From positions 79,844,501 to 79,908,500 of the forward strand of contig CP142452.1 of assembly GCA_038049695.1 (NCBI GenBank): DNA of 64,000 bases. The letters run 5' to 3'. Positions within the stretch are counted from its first letter, which is position 1, and each line of letters opens with the position of its first letter. Source of the DNA: Cinnamomum chago. Taxonomy: Eukaryota > Streptophyta > Magnoliopsida > Laurales > Lauraceae. The translations under genes and the position numbers were made by a program. Shown here piece after piece: positions 1-10,194 of this stretch. Below the pieces are notes generated by a model. It was not told the DNA's origin, did no database searches, and was given only the letters and a program-made list of their open reading frames with translations.

Positions 1-981
1 CAGGAATAACATCATACTTGTCCATAGTAGAGCAATAAACAACAACTATGAAAACAGCAGCAAATAGAACTGACGACAGTGCCAAAGAAAACCAGCAATA
101 TGTAGACCAACCAAAAAGTGGTCTGATCGGCTATAAAAGGCAAATACTGCAGTAAAAATTACTAACAGTGCAGTAACCAGCACTGATCAGCCATTAATCA
201 GCCTTAATCCATAACAAGTAGCTTCCCCAGAATACAGCAGCAATCAATAGTATCAAGAGAAGATGAAGACAGAAGAAAACAGCACCAACAGCGTACTAAC
301 AGTGCAGTAACCAGCACTGATCAACCATTAATCAGCCTTAATCCATAACAAGTAGCTTCCCCAGCATACAGCAGCAATCAATAGTATCAAGAGAAGATGA
401 AGACAGAGGAAAACAGCACACTCAGTGCAATTTCCCTTCCAAACAGAGGCAATGTAGTGATCAGATGATGAATCCAGCAGCAGAGAGCATGCAACAGTAC
501 AGAAAAAATCCAATACAGAGCCAGACGACCATGAAAAGTGGTGAAAGATCTGTGCGTGGGCCCACAAATTTATCTAATCACAGATCAAGTTTGAAATCCT
601 TGAAGGAGTCCAAAAGTACTTCCTCTAGTCCAAATCTGATGAGTATTAGATAAGGATCCACAAATCTGGACGGTGGAGATGAAAACTATCTGATAAAAAA
701 TGGTCAAAGTCGACAGAGAAAGAAGTGGAAGAAGCCTACCTCAAAATCGACAGAAAAAATCCTGAAAAATCCTTATAATAACTCTGAAGGACTGCCGATC
801 ACAGCTGTGGAGGTCGCTTGGTGATAGGAAGTTAATTAGTGGTGGGCCACTGTTTGTCTTCCAAATATGCCTGAAGTTAATCGTCAAACACTAGTAGTAG
901 AATGACAGCAGTAATGAAGAGAGGATTCACTCCAATAAGAAAGGTTTGATCAAGAGGGAAGATGGATTGATCACAACCTGA
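1..981 (-). mobile_element. Internal region of a Copia-type LTR retrotransposon (5' part only)
   Basis: This stretch lies directly downstream (minus strand) of a tRNA-Met-type primer binding site and an LTR at 994-1283, so it should be the leader/gag side of an element that runs off the left edge. No long open frame is visible, and it contains an internal 134-bp tandem duplication. The element is either decayed or non-autonomous. The call rests on position next to the LTR and PBS, not on protein similarity. Confidence 0.5.
161..420. repeat. 134-bp direct tandem duplication, 2 copies
   Basis: The block starting actaacagtgcagtaaccag at 161 recurs at 295, with the copies at 161-286 and 295-420 differing by only a few substitutions. 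The period is 134 bp. It lies inside the retrotransposon internal region. Confidence 0.85.
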
Positions 982-993
982 GCTCTGATACCA

Positions 994-1283
994 TGTAATG
1001 ATATGTAATGAGAGAGAGGAAGAGACGAAAGTTTGGAGAGAAAAACTCAATGCCTCAATAGAGGATCGTCTATATATTTATAATATCATTATACCCTAAT
1101 CAAGGGATTTACATGAATCAATTAATACAATCAGAATCAGAAACAAATCAATCTCCTAATCTATGAGAGAAATCAGCAATAGAATCAGCAACAAAATATA
1201 CAGCTGTGTACAAGCCCTTGATGGGCTGGGCCTAGTACGACTGGGCCTGGGCCTAGTAGGCCTAAGCCACATTATCTTCTACA
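994..1283 (-). mobile_element. Copia-type LTR with adjacent tRNA-Met primer binding site
   Basis: Read on the minus strand the LTR begins TGTAGAAG and ends CATTACA, followed at once by TGGTATCAGAGC (982-993), the usual tRNA-Met primer binding site of plant Copia elements. A TATAAATATATA-like promoter (about 1068-1083) sits inside in the same orientation. The outer edge could extend to about 1297, where another TGTAAC start occurs. The element appears to be inserted into an older Copia pol fragment at 1300-1965. Confidence 0.75.
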
Positions 1284-1299
1284 GGATCCTTGTTACAGG

Positions 1300-1965
1300 A
1301 CATCAAAAATCAAAATCCATGAAGTCTTGTTTTGTATTTAGATCTTTCTTGCTTATTCGTGACAATAAAGTCCAATCAAAATTGGCACCAAGAGAGAACA
1401 CTACTCTGAGCTTAACTTCACCACCAGCGAGAACATTTCAAAATAGTTCATACCATATGACTGAATAAACTCTTTTGCCACTGGGCTTGCTTTGTATCCT
1501 GTACCATCAGGTTTATATTTCACATTCTACACCTTGTACCATCAGGGTTATATTTTTACATTCTACACCCACTTGCATCCTACAAGATGCTTTCGCTCTG
1601 GAAGATCAACAATTTCCTAGGTTTTATTCTGAGCAAGTGCATGCATATCTTCTGTCATCGTTGCTTTCCACTTTGGATATTTCAAAGCATTAGATACGTT
1701 TGAGGGTATGCAATTCTGTAAATATTTGCAACACAAATTATTTAAATGAGGGTAATAAACAAGGATAAGACAATTCTGAATGGGATGGTGATTGGTGAGT
1801 AACAAGAACGTTTCCTTTTTGAAGAACAATAGGGAGATCAAGGTCATCAACTGAGCTAGAAGACTCACCTAGTAATGAGGTATCAGTTTCTAGCTCTTGG
1901 ACATTCACTAATGATAGCCTAGATGAGAAAAATGGTCTCAATGCTGCTTTGTTTTTTCTCAATGA
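1300..1965 (-). pseudogene. Decayed Copia reverse-transcriptase fragment
   Basis: Minus-strand reading, in several frames broken by stops, gives landmarks of the start of the Copia RT domain in the right order: a DLDLPIVLQKG linker near 1850, ALKYPKWKATMTEDMHAL with QNKT near 1620-1680, then LVGCKWV near 1570, VKYKPDG near 1510-1530, and a degraded YGMNYFEMFSLV near 1430. These match the usual 'W..AM..E..AL..N.TW / VGCKWV / VKYKPDG' order. Frameshifts and in-frame stops show it is dead. Confidence 0.8.
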
Positions 1966-3025
1966 ATAAACCTGAAGTGGTTTTTAGATTTTAGTATAGT
2001 GGTCCCAAGGAGCGATTCCCTTGTCATAATTCTGGTAAGGTTCTTTTTTCAAGCAAGAGATTTAGTGATTGAGTTTGATTTCTCTTTTGCTATTTCGCAA
2101 TAGAAAAAATTTCTTTGAGATATTGCTTTCCATAGAGTTAAGAATCCAATTCATAACTAGCATGTTTTTCTGCCTTCCATTCAGAATGTCTGGAATCACC
2201 CTTAGAGGGTTCCTAAATTGTTCCTTCAGTATATCCTAGCCTTCGAGTTCCCTCAAGTACCAACCTAGCAGAATAAGCCCACCCGTTATATTTTTTCCGT
2301 TAATCAATTCAACAGGTGACTAGGGTTAAGGTTGGCTAGTGGAATGGATGAAGATCTAGAAAAGCTGCCCCCTGGCTTGGATTCCATCTCAACCCTAGAC
2401 TTAGTGGCTGATTATAATCTACGATTGGTCCTAGACACAAACTCCTGTAACCTCCTCCCAATTTAATATCTAGAGTTTTTTCTAATCAGACAACGAAATT
2501 CAAATGCCTTCCCAAACACCAAAAAACACTCGACTGCCCTTCGAGACAAATCACAGCAGTAACCAGAATCGATAATATCTAGAGCACTATGCTTGCAGAC
2601 ATCAGCCCTAGCCTTGGGGTTGATCAAAGAATCCAGAGAAAAAATTTAGTATGCACCAAACAACTGATTCAACTTGAAACATATAGAGAAGAGACAAACA
2701 TGAAAAGATTTGAGCAAACCTGGAAGGGTCATCCCTCAAATTTGGTAGGGCCAGGGCCAGCATTCATCCAAGATGAAGAAAAAACTTGAATGAACCTTCC
2801 GCAATCCTTGCTACTAGATGTGAATAGCGACAAGAACTTTAATTGAGATTGAAATAATCAAATTTGCATACCAACGGATTGTATGACACTGGGCAGTCAT
2901 GAATCAACTTCCAGGCACCCTTTTGGTCAAGGCAATAATCCCTCAGATCTTCGTCCTTTCTCCAATCTCCTTTGGTAAACCTTGTTAACTGTTAATCTTC
3001 TACTGGGGAGAAGGTTTTGATACCA
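1966..3025. other. Gene-free stretch, probable retrotransposon debris
   Basis: No exon of a host gene recognised. The right end (about 2,600-3,013) would be the leader of the LTR element called at 3026-3163, whose PBS-like TGGTATCAAAACC lies at 3013-3025 on the minus strand. One minus-strand open frame around 2,870-2,960 (containing WRKDEDLRDYCL) is unassigned. Confidence 0.4.
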
Positions 3026-3163
3026 TGTTACACTCCTGCTATGAAGATTTTAGGGTTTTCTCCCTAAGGAGATGAAAACATAATTGAGTATTTTGTTTCA
3101 GACTCTGTTTCAGTTTGGCCTCCAATTGAAATTTCTTGGCCGGTTCGGAATTTCAGCGCAACA
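3026..3163 (-). mobile_element. Possible short LTR (138 bp)
   Basis: On the minus strand it starts TGTTGCGCTG and ends GAGTGTAACA, giving TGTTGC...GTAACA ends, and it is followed directly by TGGTATCAAAACC, a primer-binding-site-like sequence. No second LTR or TSD was found, so this is tentative. Confidence 0.45.
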
Positions 3164-3254
3164 TTTTGGAAACATATAGAAGTTAAATATAATAAAAAAG
3201 TACTTAAATATTAAAATGACATAAATTATAGGGGTATTTACCATTCGCATACTC

Positions 3255-4160
3255 AAATATCTCTATACCTCCAAAAGCATCCTCAAATACAAGTAATGCC
3301 CAAAACCATCTTATACAGTATACTTTGATTTTTCCCTAACCAAATTGCCCTTCAACGCCTTTCTCGCGATATCGAGGCTCGACTGCATTCGCGCATTGAA
3401 GTATTTCGATAATTGTTATTTTTGTTTCAATTCTCGAACTCGCTAGTTTATTCAGGATAGCATAAATAGTTAACATTTATTTTAAACCCATATTCTAAAG
3501 CAATAAACATCGAGGAAAAAAAAATCCTCGACTTTGGAGGTAATCCTCTCCAAACTGTAGTAAAAGTAGGGTTACTAATAAGGAATGGAGCGGGACACAA
3601 ACTTCTGTGGTTTTCTTTTTATTTTTTATTTTTTTTTATTTTGTAAAAATGAAAACGTTAGATTTTTTTTTTTTGAGCAAATTCTCCACAAATTGTAGTA
3701 AGAGAATGCTTGCAATGATTACATTCATTATTGAAGAAACTCATAATAGAATGGTTGAACTCATATATATATATATAGAAATCATTCATTCAAATTCAGA
3801 ATTGTTGGTCAACTAAATGAACCTCCATGTATCATATTTTTGTTAACTTTAACTATTGAAGTGTTAAGTCTCTTCTTAACATCACAAGTTGTTCTCGACA
3901 TCGCAACTTAATCATGTTAATGTTCAATTCATACCCGAGTTCACGAATGATGTTGGACAAATATATAGACACAATATCCTAAGCTTGTAAGTGTTATGTC
4001 TCGAACGCGCGAGTCATATCTCGAGCTTGCGAGTGTCATGTCTCGAACTCGCAACAGATAAAGTGAAGTGCAATTTGGTCTAGAAAAAAAATGAAGTCTG
4101 CTGTATAAGATGCATTTGGGGATTACATGTATTTGAGGATGTTTTGGGAGGTATGGGGAT
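3255..4160. mobile_element. Foldback DNA element with long degenerate inverted arms
   Basis: The left arm (from 3255, ATACCTCCAAAAGCATCCTC and about 100 bp inward, through CAAATTGCCCTTCA) pairs with the right arm ending near 4160 (complement ATACCTCCCAAAACATCCTC, through CAAATTGCACTTCA). Both arms continue into CTCGA/GCGAG-rich sequence. No transposase ORF. The right end abuts the poly(T) of the LINE at 4161. A related copy lies at about 50,265. Confidence 0.65.
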
Positions 4161-4760
4161 TTCTTTTTTCTTTTTTTTTTTTGAAATGGTAATATTTATT
4201 GAAAAAAGCTTTACAGTATAGAAGAATTATATTGAGAAGCAGCTGGGAAAAATCCCAAAAAAAACAGCCACCACCCAAAAGAAAGGGGAGCTTTACAGGT
4301 GGCAAAAGGCCTCAAAGCAAAAGAGAGAAGAAAAGAACAAAATCAACCTGCAATGACTTCCCTCCAGTTAAACATAATAGCATCGGTGGCTAAGCCCTAG
4401 AAATTTGGAAGAAAGGAGACCCAAGAGGCAACACAAAACTTCATTTTGAGGATTTAGTCTTCTTGGGACGAAGTGGACCCTTCGAAGCATCTCCTGTTTC
4501 TCTCTTTCCAAATTGTCCAAAGGCAAGCAAAAAAGGATAGGCGCCACATTGTCTTCCCTTTGGAGGTATTGATCGGACTTATCCCCTCTTGGAACAAATC
4601 AGGTAAGGATTCCGGAAGGGCCCAACAACAATTGAAATCCTTGAGGATCGAAGACCAAAGAGCTTGAGTCATTTTGCAATGAAGAAGAAGATGATCAACC
4701 GTTTCCTCGTCAGCTAAGCAAATAGGACAAGCATTGACCTTTTTGAGGATGCTTTTGGTA
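4161..4760 (-). mobile_element. 5'-truncated L1-type LINE, 3' end with zf-RVT domain
   Basis: Minus-strand translation gives a zinc-binding reverse-transcriptase tail: CPICLADEETVDHLLLHC (about 4,680-4,735) followed by MTQALWSSILKDF and ACLWTIWKERNRRCF (4,454-4,672). This is the C-x2-C...H-x4-C region found at the C-terminus of plant L1 ORF2. A poly(A) tail (poly-T on plus, 4,161-4,182) closes it. Length and missing RT core show 5' truncation. Confidence 0.85.
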
Positions 4761-4930
4761 AAAATCCCTAAATTATATACATTTAATTTATTCTACCTAA
4801 TCAATGATGCAATATTTTATTCCAAATGATTTAATTTTTAGTTGTTTAGATCTTCCTCAAGTGGGCCTGTTATAGGGTACAAATAGAATGGAAAAAAAAT
4901 TCTTTATTTCTTGCCTCCCTACCTACCTAC

Positions 4931-5177
4931 TGTTAACACAAGTGATACAAAGCCCACTAGGCCCAGGCCCATTCATTGTAACAAATTAACCCATCATATG
5001 GGATACATTTAGGATATACTCAAATCACTGTAACAGTTTTCATTCCATAACAAATAGATTGTATCAAGATTTGAATTGCCTTGATTAAGGCTAAATGAGA
5101 TTATAAAAGGGAGGGAGGATCGTCCATTAGAGGGACCAAGTTTTCCACAAATATTACTCTCTTCCATCATCGTTACA
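4931..5177 (+). mobile_element. Copia-type 5' LTR (247 bp)
   Basis: Begins TGTTAACAC, ends CGTTACA, and is followed immediately by TGGTATCAGAGCC (5178-5190), the tRNA-Met primer binding site. A TATAAAAG box lies at 5102-5109. The downstream element body (5191 to about 5815) is short and has no pol, so the element is truncated. Its leader shares an ACCAGTGGCCCAC motif with the minus-strand element at the left edge, suggesting related families. Confidence 0.75.
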
Positions 5178-5190
5178 TGGTATCAGAGCC

Positions 5191-5815
5191 TATACTGATC
5201 GTGGGAAATTATTGAAGACTAGCTGTTCTGAGACAACTCTTGGGAAAAGCTAACAGATCAAGGATCTGTAATCTTGCAATCAACCAGATCAGGGATCTTC
5301 GTTTCTTTCAGCAACCAGACGGAGGAAACAGACATCTGTGACGATATGATCACCAGTGGCCCACCTGCGGTAATTTTGAAGATTTTTTCAACATTTTTCC
5401 AAGATCAGAGGTAGGTCATTTGCCCCGATTTGTGATTTTCCAGTTTTCTAAGATAGTTTTGATCACAGCCGTACAAAATCTTGGATTGTGGATGGATCTT
5501 GATGAATCTTGTCTTGCTGGAAAGATATTTTGAGTCTCCTGGAACCTTGTTGATCTGATTCTCAATCAGATCCAGCTATGGGCCACACCCAGGGATTTAG
5601 AGGTCCAAATTGAGGTCGCCTGGACCTATATTTTTTTGTGAAACTATTTACAGATGCAGGATTTCTCTCTCATGTGGAAGCAGAAATCAGTGGAGCAAGG
5701 AATCCTTTCTTTGCATATTTCGAGAAGAAAGAGTGGAAAATAGGGAGTTGTAGACAGAATTCATAGAAATCTCTGATATGGATGTGGTTGCTAGGGCTGG
5801 GCATCCACGCCTGTA
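5191..5815 (+). mobile_element. Truncated internal region following the LTR/PBS
   Basis: Leader-like sequence downstream of the PBS, without a meaningful open frame. It ends near an A-rich run (5832-5848), beyond which similarity to retroelement leader sequence is no longer apparent. Confidence 0.4.
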
Positions 5816-6357
5816 CATAGTATGTACTTTATTACATTTATGAATACCAAAAAAAAAAAAAAAAGAACCCCTCACTTTTCCTATATTTACAAAACAGTCT
5901 ATTTTTCTATAGTTACAGATGAGTCCAACTCTCAAGTAGTAAGTAACGACAATCTGCCTCTTTTTTTTTTTTTTAATATTAATCTGCCTCAATTATCAAT
6001 TGGCTAGTTTTCAAATTATGATTTTCTTGTTATCTAATTACTTCAATGGCATGTCATGACTGTAGATCACCGGTACAACAGTTTTCTTCATTTAAAATAA
6101 TTCGTTGATTATTGATACATGACAAGAGTCTGGTGAATGCATTTATAGTAGTTGATAATTCCACTAAGGAATTTCCTTTGTTGAGCACTGGTGCTCACAA
6201 TAAGGTGATTACCGTGTGCCAAAACACCTAGTGGGGCCCAACTTATGATCCATCCGAGTGGACCATAAAACAGGGAAACGCAACCCCCCCCCTCCCCCCC
6301 AACACCCCCGTGTCGCGCGCGATAGTCACTAATCTCGAGTTTGGTATCCATCCAAAT
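5816..6357. other. Gene-free stretch
   Basis: AT-rich sequence with A- and T-runs (5832-5848, 5960-5975) and a C-rich block at about 6285-6309. The part from 6180 carries 'tggggccca...ggtccatcc' wording that recurs near 28,380 and 34,490, probably relics of one MITE family. No gene seen. Confidence 0.4.
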
Positions 6358-6362
6358 GGACT

Positions 6363-9023
6363 TGTAACACCCCGAGTCCCGGAGCTCATCAGGACCCGGG
6401 GTCTTACTATAGGAAAAATCAATATTACAACATAAATCAAGTTATGACAAAGAATTGAGCAATGCTACTAATTTATTTGAGAGATCAATTTGAATAGAAG
6501 AGAAGCGTCAACAAATCTGCCAGCCAATAAGTCCTAAAATCAACATTTATTGAAAGAAGTAATCTGCTTATGAAATTCTAGTATCATTTTTAGTTCGATT
6601 ATGACGCTCTCTCATCAGCCACGCATATTGAAGTCCAATGGCTGATTTTCCCCGTTGCCAAGCTCCCCCAAACGATGCACACCTGAAGTGGGGCAAACCA
6701 CTTATCAGAAGTCTGGTGAGTAATATTACTACATACACAGATCATTGATAATATAATGCATTTACAAAAGTGCAGAAGAATTCACGAGATAATAATGGAT
6801 TACATAAAGAGTCTTCTTGTTATTTAATGAGGGTACATAGTCAATCTGTAACTTTGATAAGTTCTGTGATTCCCAATTCTGGGTTCTTATAATGGAACTC
6901 TACCCACAAAGTTTCCAGTACTTCAGTCCCTTCCAAAGAGGAAGTCCTTATATAATACATTCAAAAACTCCCAGTAAGGAGGTCAATTGCATAAATGATA
7001 TTTCAGTCCCAGTCCAACCTTATTCCTCCTGGCCCGCAAGGGTTACTGTTCAATTTGATAGTCAGAAGTAAGGATTCTTTCTGATATTTCCAATAAGGTG
7101 CCACTGTTTCATATAATTCCATAGCAAATATTCTCATAGGAAAATTCATTAATTCGCGTATATTCATTATGCACTCAGTAACATCATCAGGGAATTATAC
7201 ACACCAATTATATTAATATAAAATTAGTTCCACATAATTGGGTTTATAAATATACATGCCCCCCACTTAGATACAACATCTGGTACCCACCTTTGTGGTA
7301 CTATTCTTATATCATGCATTCTATGTTCTCAGTACCGGTCTCATCATATATATGAATCGTTATTTATATTAAGGTTTTTCCCAATGACTTGGAGACTCAA
7401 TCTATGGTCAACCATATGATTCTGAATTACCAATAGCATGTCAGTAATATATAAGTATTTATATAGATATATAATCTTAAAACATACAGTTATCCAAGCC
7501 CACACTAAAGTACACCCCTGACATGAATAGTTTGTTTGTAACTTCTAATGTAATCTATGGCTGTGTAGGACTTGATGTAATAAACAATCATAAAAATAAT
7601 CTCAGCTCACCCTATCAGTGATTGCCACCATGGGGTACAATTGTCACTTTAAATAGAATGGGTCTCACGCCCAAGGCTTAAGAGAATAGCAACCAGTGGG
7701 CCCCTAGTGGTCCGCTCATCATGGATCCAGGACCATCCTGGTCGCCCACTAGGGATCCACCAATTGACTGGTCCCGATCTTCCATCTAATTAACTAGTGG
7801 GTCCCATGTCTCCTAGACATTTTTAAGTAGAACATTGACTGGTCCCGACCTGGCCCACCATGGTCGCCCACCAGAGACCAACAATCTGGTCAGTCCTGAT
7901 CCTTGATCAGGTGGGCCAGTGGGCCCCACAATCCAAACATGATAAACCCAAAAATTTCCCAAAATTGACGCTGCAGGGACTTGAGGAATCAGATGTGGGG
8001 TCAGATGGGACCCACACTGGATGGGTCCACCTACACCTAGGTCGCCCAAGGGTCTGCCATCAGATCCTTGGGTCAGATGTGTGATAGGGTGGGCCCCATG
8101 GTCCCACTATCCATTCTACCTACAAACCTCAAATGCCCAGACATGGACGATGCTCAATTCTTTGGAAACAATTGGGGGCCAGATGGGTCCCATCTCCAGA
8201 TGGGTCCACCTACACAGTGGTCGCCCAGGGGTTTGCTATCAGATCCCTGGGTGTGATTCTTGATTGGGTGGGCCCCTTGATCATAGTACCCACATCGACA
8301 GATCTTGTATCTGTCGATGTGGTTGGAAACCAAGCCTCTGGCTTGAGTTTCTCATCAAATTTCCTCCTTCCTGATCAAATCAAAATATATATACAATTAC
8401 CACATCACATCCAGTATTAAATAGACAATCATAATCTATTACTAATTAACATGGAGATTACAAATCTTGGTCAAACCCCAAAGGAAATTCCAAGATCTGT
8501 CAGTAATCAGATTTTGATCCATGATCTTCCTTTTGGGTTATATTCAGGAACAGAAACACAGAATAACCCAAGGATCCACATTTCTATGTACTTGGAAATA
8601 TCACTCACCTCCTAGTGTAGCAGATCGTGGCACGGTTGATGTGGGATCTCGAATACTGCATCCACTAGGCCTTCCGGCTTCTTCCTCCTTCCCACGAGTC
8701 TTGTCGGTCCATGTTGATCTTCAGAGGCAATCTTTCTCCACTCTGCTACCATTTTCTTTGGAAACCAAATACAAACCACGGAGATCAAGAGGAAAACTAA
8801 TAAGATAGATGATAAGGAAATCTAGGGATAACCCCAAATTTCAGTCGTTGAAATCACCCCCCAAGTTCTACGAAAAATATCCCCCTCCTTAAGGAAATAT
8901 CGTTCTAACAATCTAATAGCACAAATGGGCTCTAATGGGTTGGGAGCAGGTTAAGACAACCCAACCCAACCCAGTAACTTATGGGCCAGACGAATCTGGG
9001 CCTAATCTGGCCCAGGTATTACA
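6363..9023 (-). mobile_element. Solo LTR, 2,661 bp, Gypsy-like, TSD GGACT
   Basis: The element has TG...CA ends (plus strand TGTAACACCCCG ... GGTATTACA) and is flanked by the exact 5-bp duplication GGACT at 6358-6362 and 9024-9028. There is no primer binding site, polypurine tract or pol between the ends, so this is one LTR left after LTR-LTR recombination. The GGGGTGTTACA end on the minus strand suggests minus orientation (inference). The interior holds a degenerate tandem array at 7,690-8,290. Confidence 0.85.
7690..8290. repeat. Degenerate tandem array inside the solo LTR, about 120-178-bp units
   Basis: Blocks with the pattern 'cagatggg-acccac / ggatgggtccacctacac / ggtcgccca...ggg / atcagatcc / tgggtgggcccc' recur; the two clearest start at 8002 and 8180 (period 178), with more diverged units near 7,700 and 7,840. 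Open frames predicted here are by-products of the repeat. Confidence 0.7.
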
Positions 9024-9028
9024 GGACT

Positions 9029-10194
9029 AGACTGTTGGATCGACTTGCACTCGTTTTCGACAGTGAAAACTTGTAATCGGTCATTTGATCAAGTGGTTGC
9101 GCCTCCGTCACCATACGGGGGGCGCTTCCATTTATATTCTAAATTTTTGGATATTTTTTCATTTTCTTTTACCAAAAGTATCTTTGATAACTGGTAAGTG
9201 TTGATACCCGATATGCTTCGCTTTTTAAACCTGCTGATAAACTTTCTGAAGCAGGTTTTTGAATGTTGATCACTCTACTAAAGATTAAATGGTAATGATA
9301 CTTTCAAAACTTTGGTAGTGTCATGCAGAATGTGAAGCATGGGGCCCATTGCTCATTAAGTTTGTTGTTTAATCTAAAATTGAAATATCCCGAGAATTGG
9401 GACTAGTGTAAAGATCATTTACATTAGCGTGCTATTGAATTGAAATGATATACATCATACAGCACAAACGTGACATCACAAAGCAACAAATGTTACTTCT
9501 CTATAAAGGTGGGTCTCATTGTTATCCACGGGCCAGTGCCAATTCATGGAATTTGGTTTCGATCAATGTATACACCTTGACAATATTCAGCCACCCTACA
9601 GTTCTGCTTAACAGCACCGTAGCTGTGTTTTGTGGTAGAATCTAACATAATTTTTAAGCATTCCACTATTTTTTATAATTCATTCACCTTATGTGGACTT
9701 ATTACTATTGAGAAGGTAATATTAGTTTGTGTGCTATTTGAACTTTCGAAGAATTATTGTAATGAAGGGTTTCACTAAACAGACACTTTTATTGGACATT
9801 TTAAACTGGGATACCATGTACAAGTAACCAATTGAGCGTAACTTCTTTTTCTTCTTTTTTTGTCGTTTAATAAAAAAATGCACACTTGGTTACTTATTAG
9901 TTCTATCTGAGTTATAAAACCTGTTCTATATAAACTTGATGGCAATTAATCTTAGTTATGACACTGGCATTTCTTTTTTAAGTTCCTTAACGTCGTGAAT
10001 TTGAATATCCTTCCATCTAGCTGTCACATCATCGTTCATTCACATTGCATGGACTGCATTATTCTCATAGGAGATCATCACATCACATAACTCTGAATTG
10101 CATGAATTGAGATTTTTAATACCATTTAATTTTCTTCCTTTGGTAATTTCAATTTGAAAAGATTATTTTAATAAAAAAAAATTGTGAGATGTAG
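9029..10194. other. AT-rich sequence upstream of the first visible SWEETIE-type exon
   Basis: No exon, RNA gene or clear mobile element recognised. By the gene model it is intron sequence ending in an acceptor AG at 10193-10194. Confidence 0.5.

Noticed and set aside
162..175. Protein-domain observation placed at the 134-bp tandem repeat in the findings list
   Set aside because: The region is non-coding; the remark belongs to the E3 ligase gene at 41,991-46,555 and is covered there.
7813..8420. Overlapping open frames on both strands
   Set aside because: They arise from the GC-rich tandem repeat within the solo LTR and have no domain similarity.
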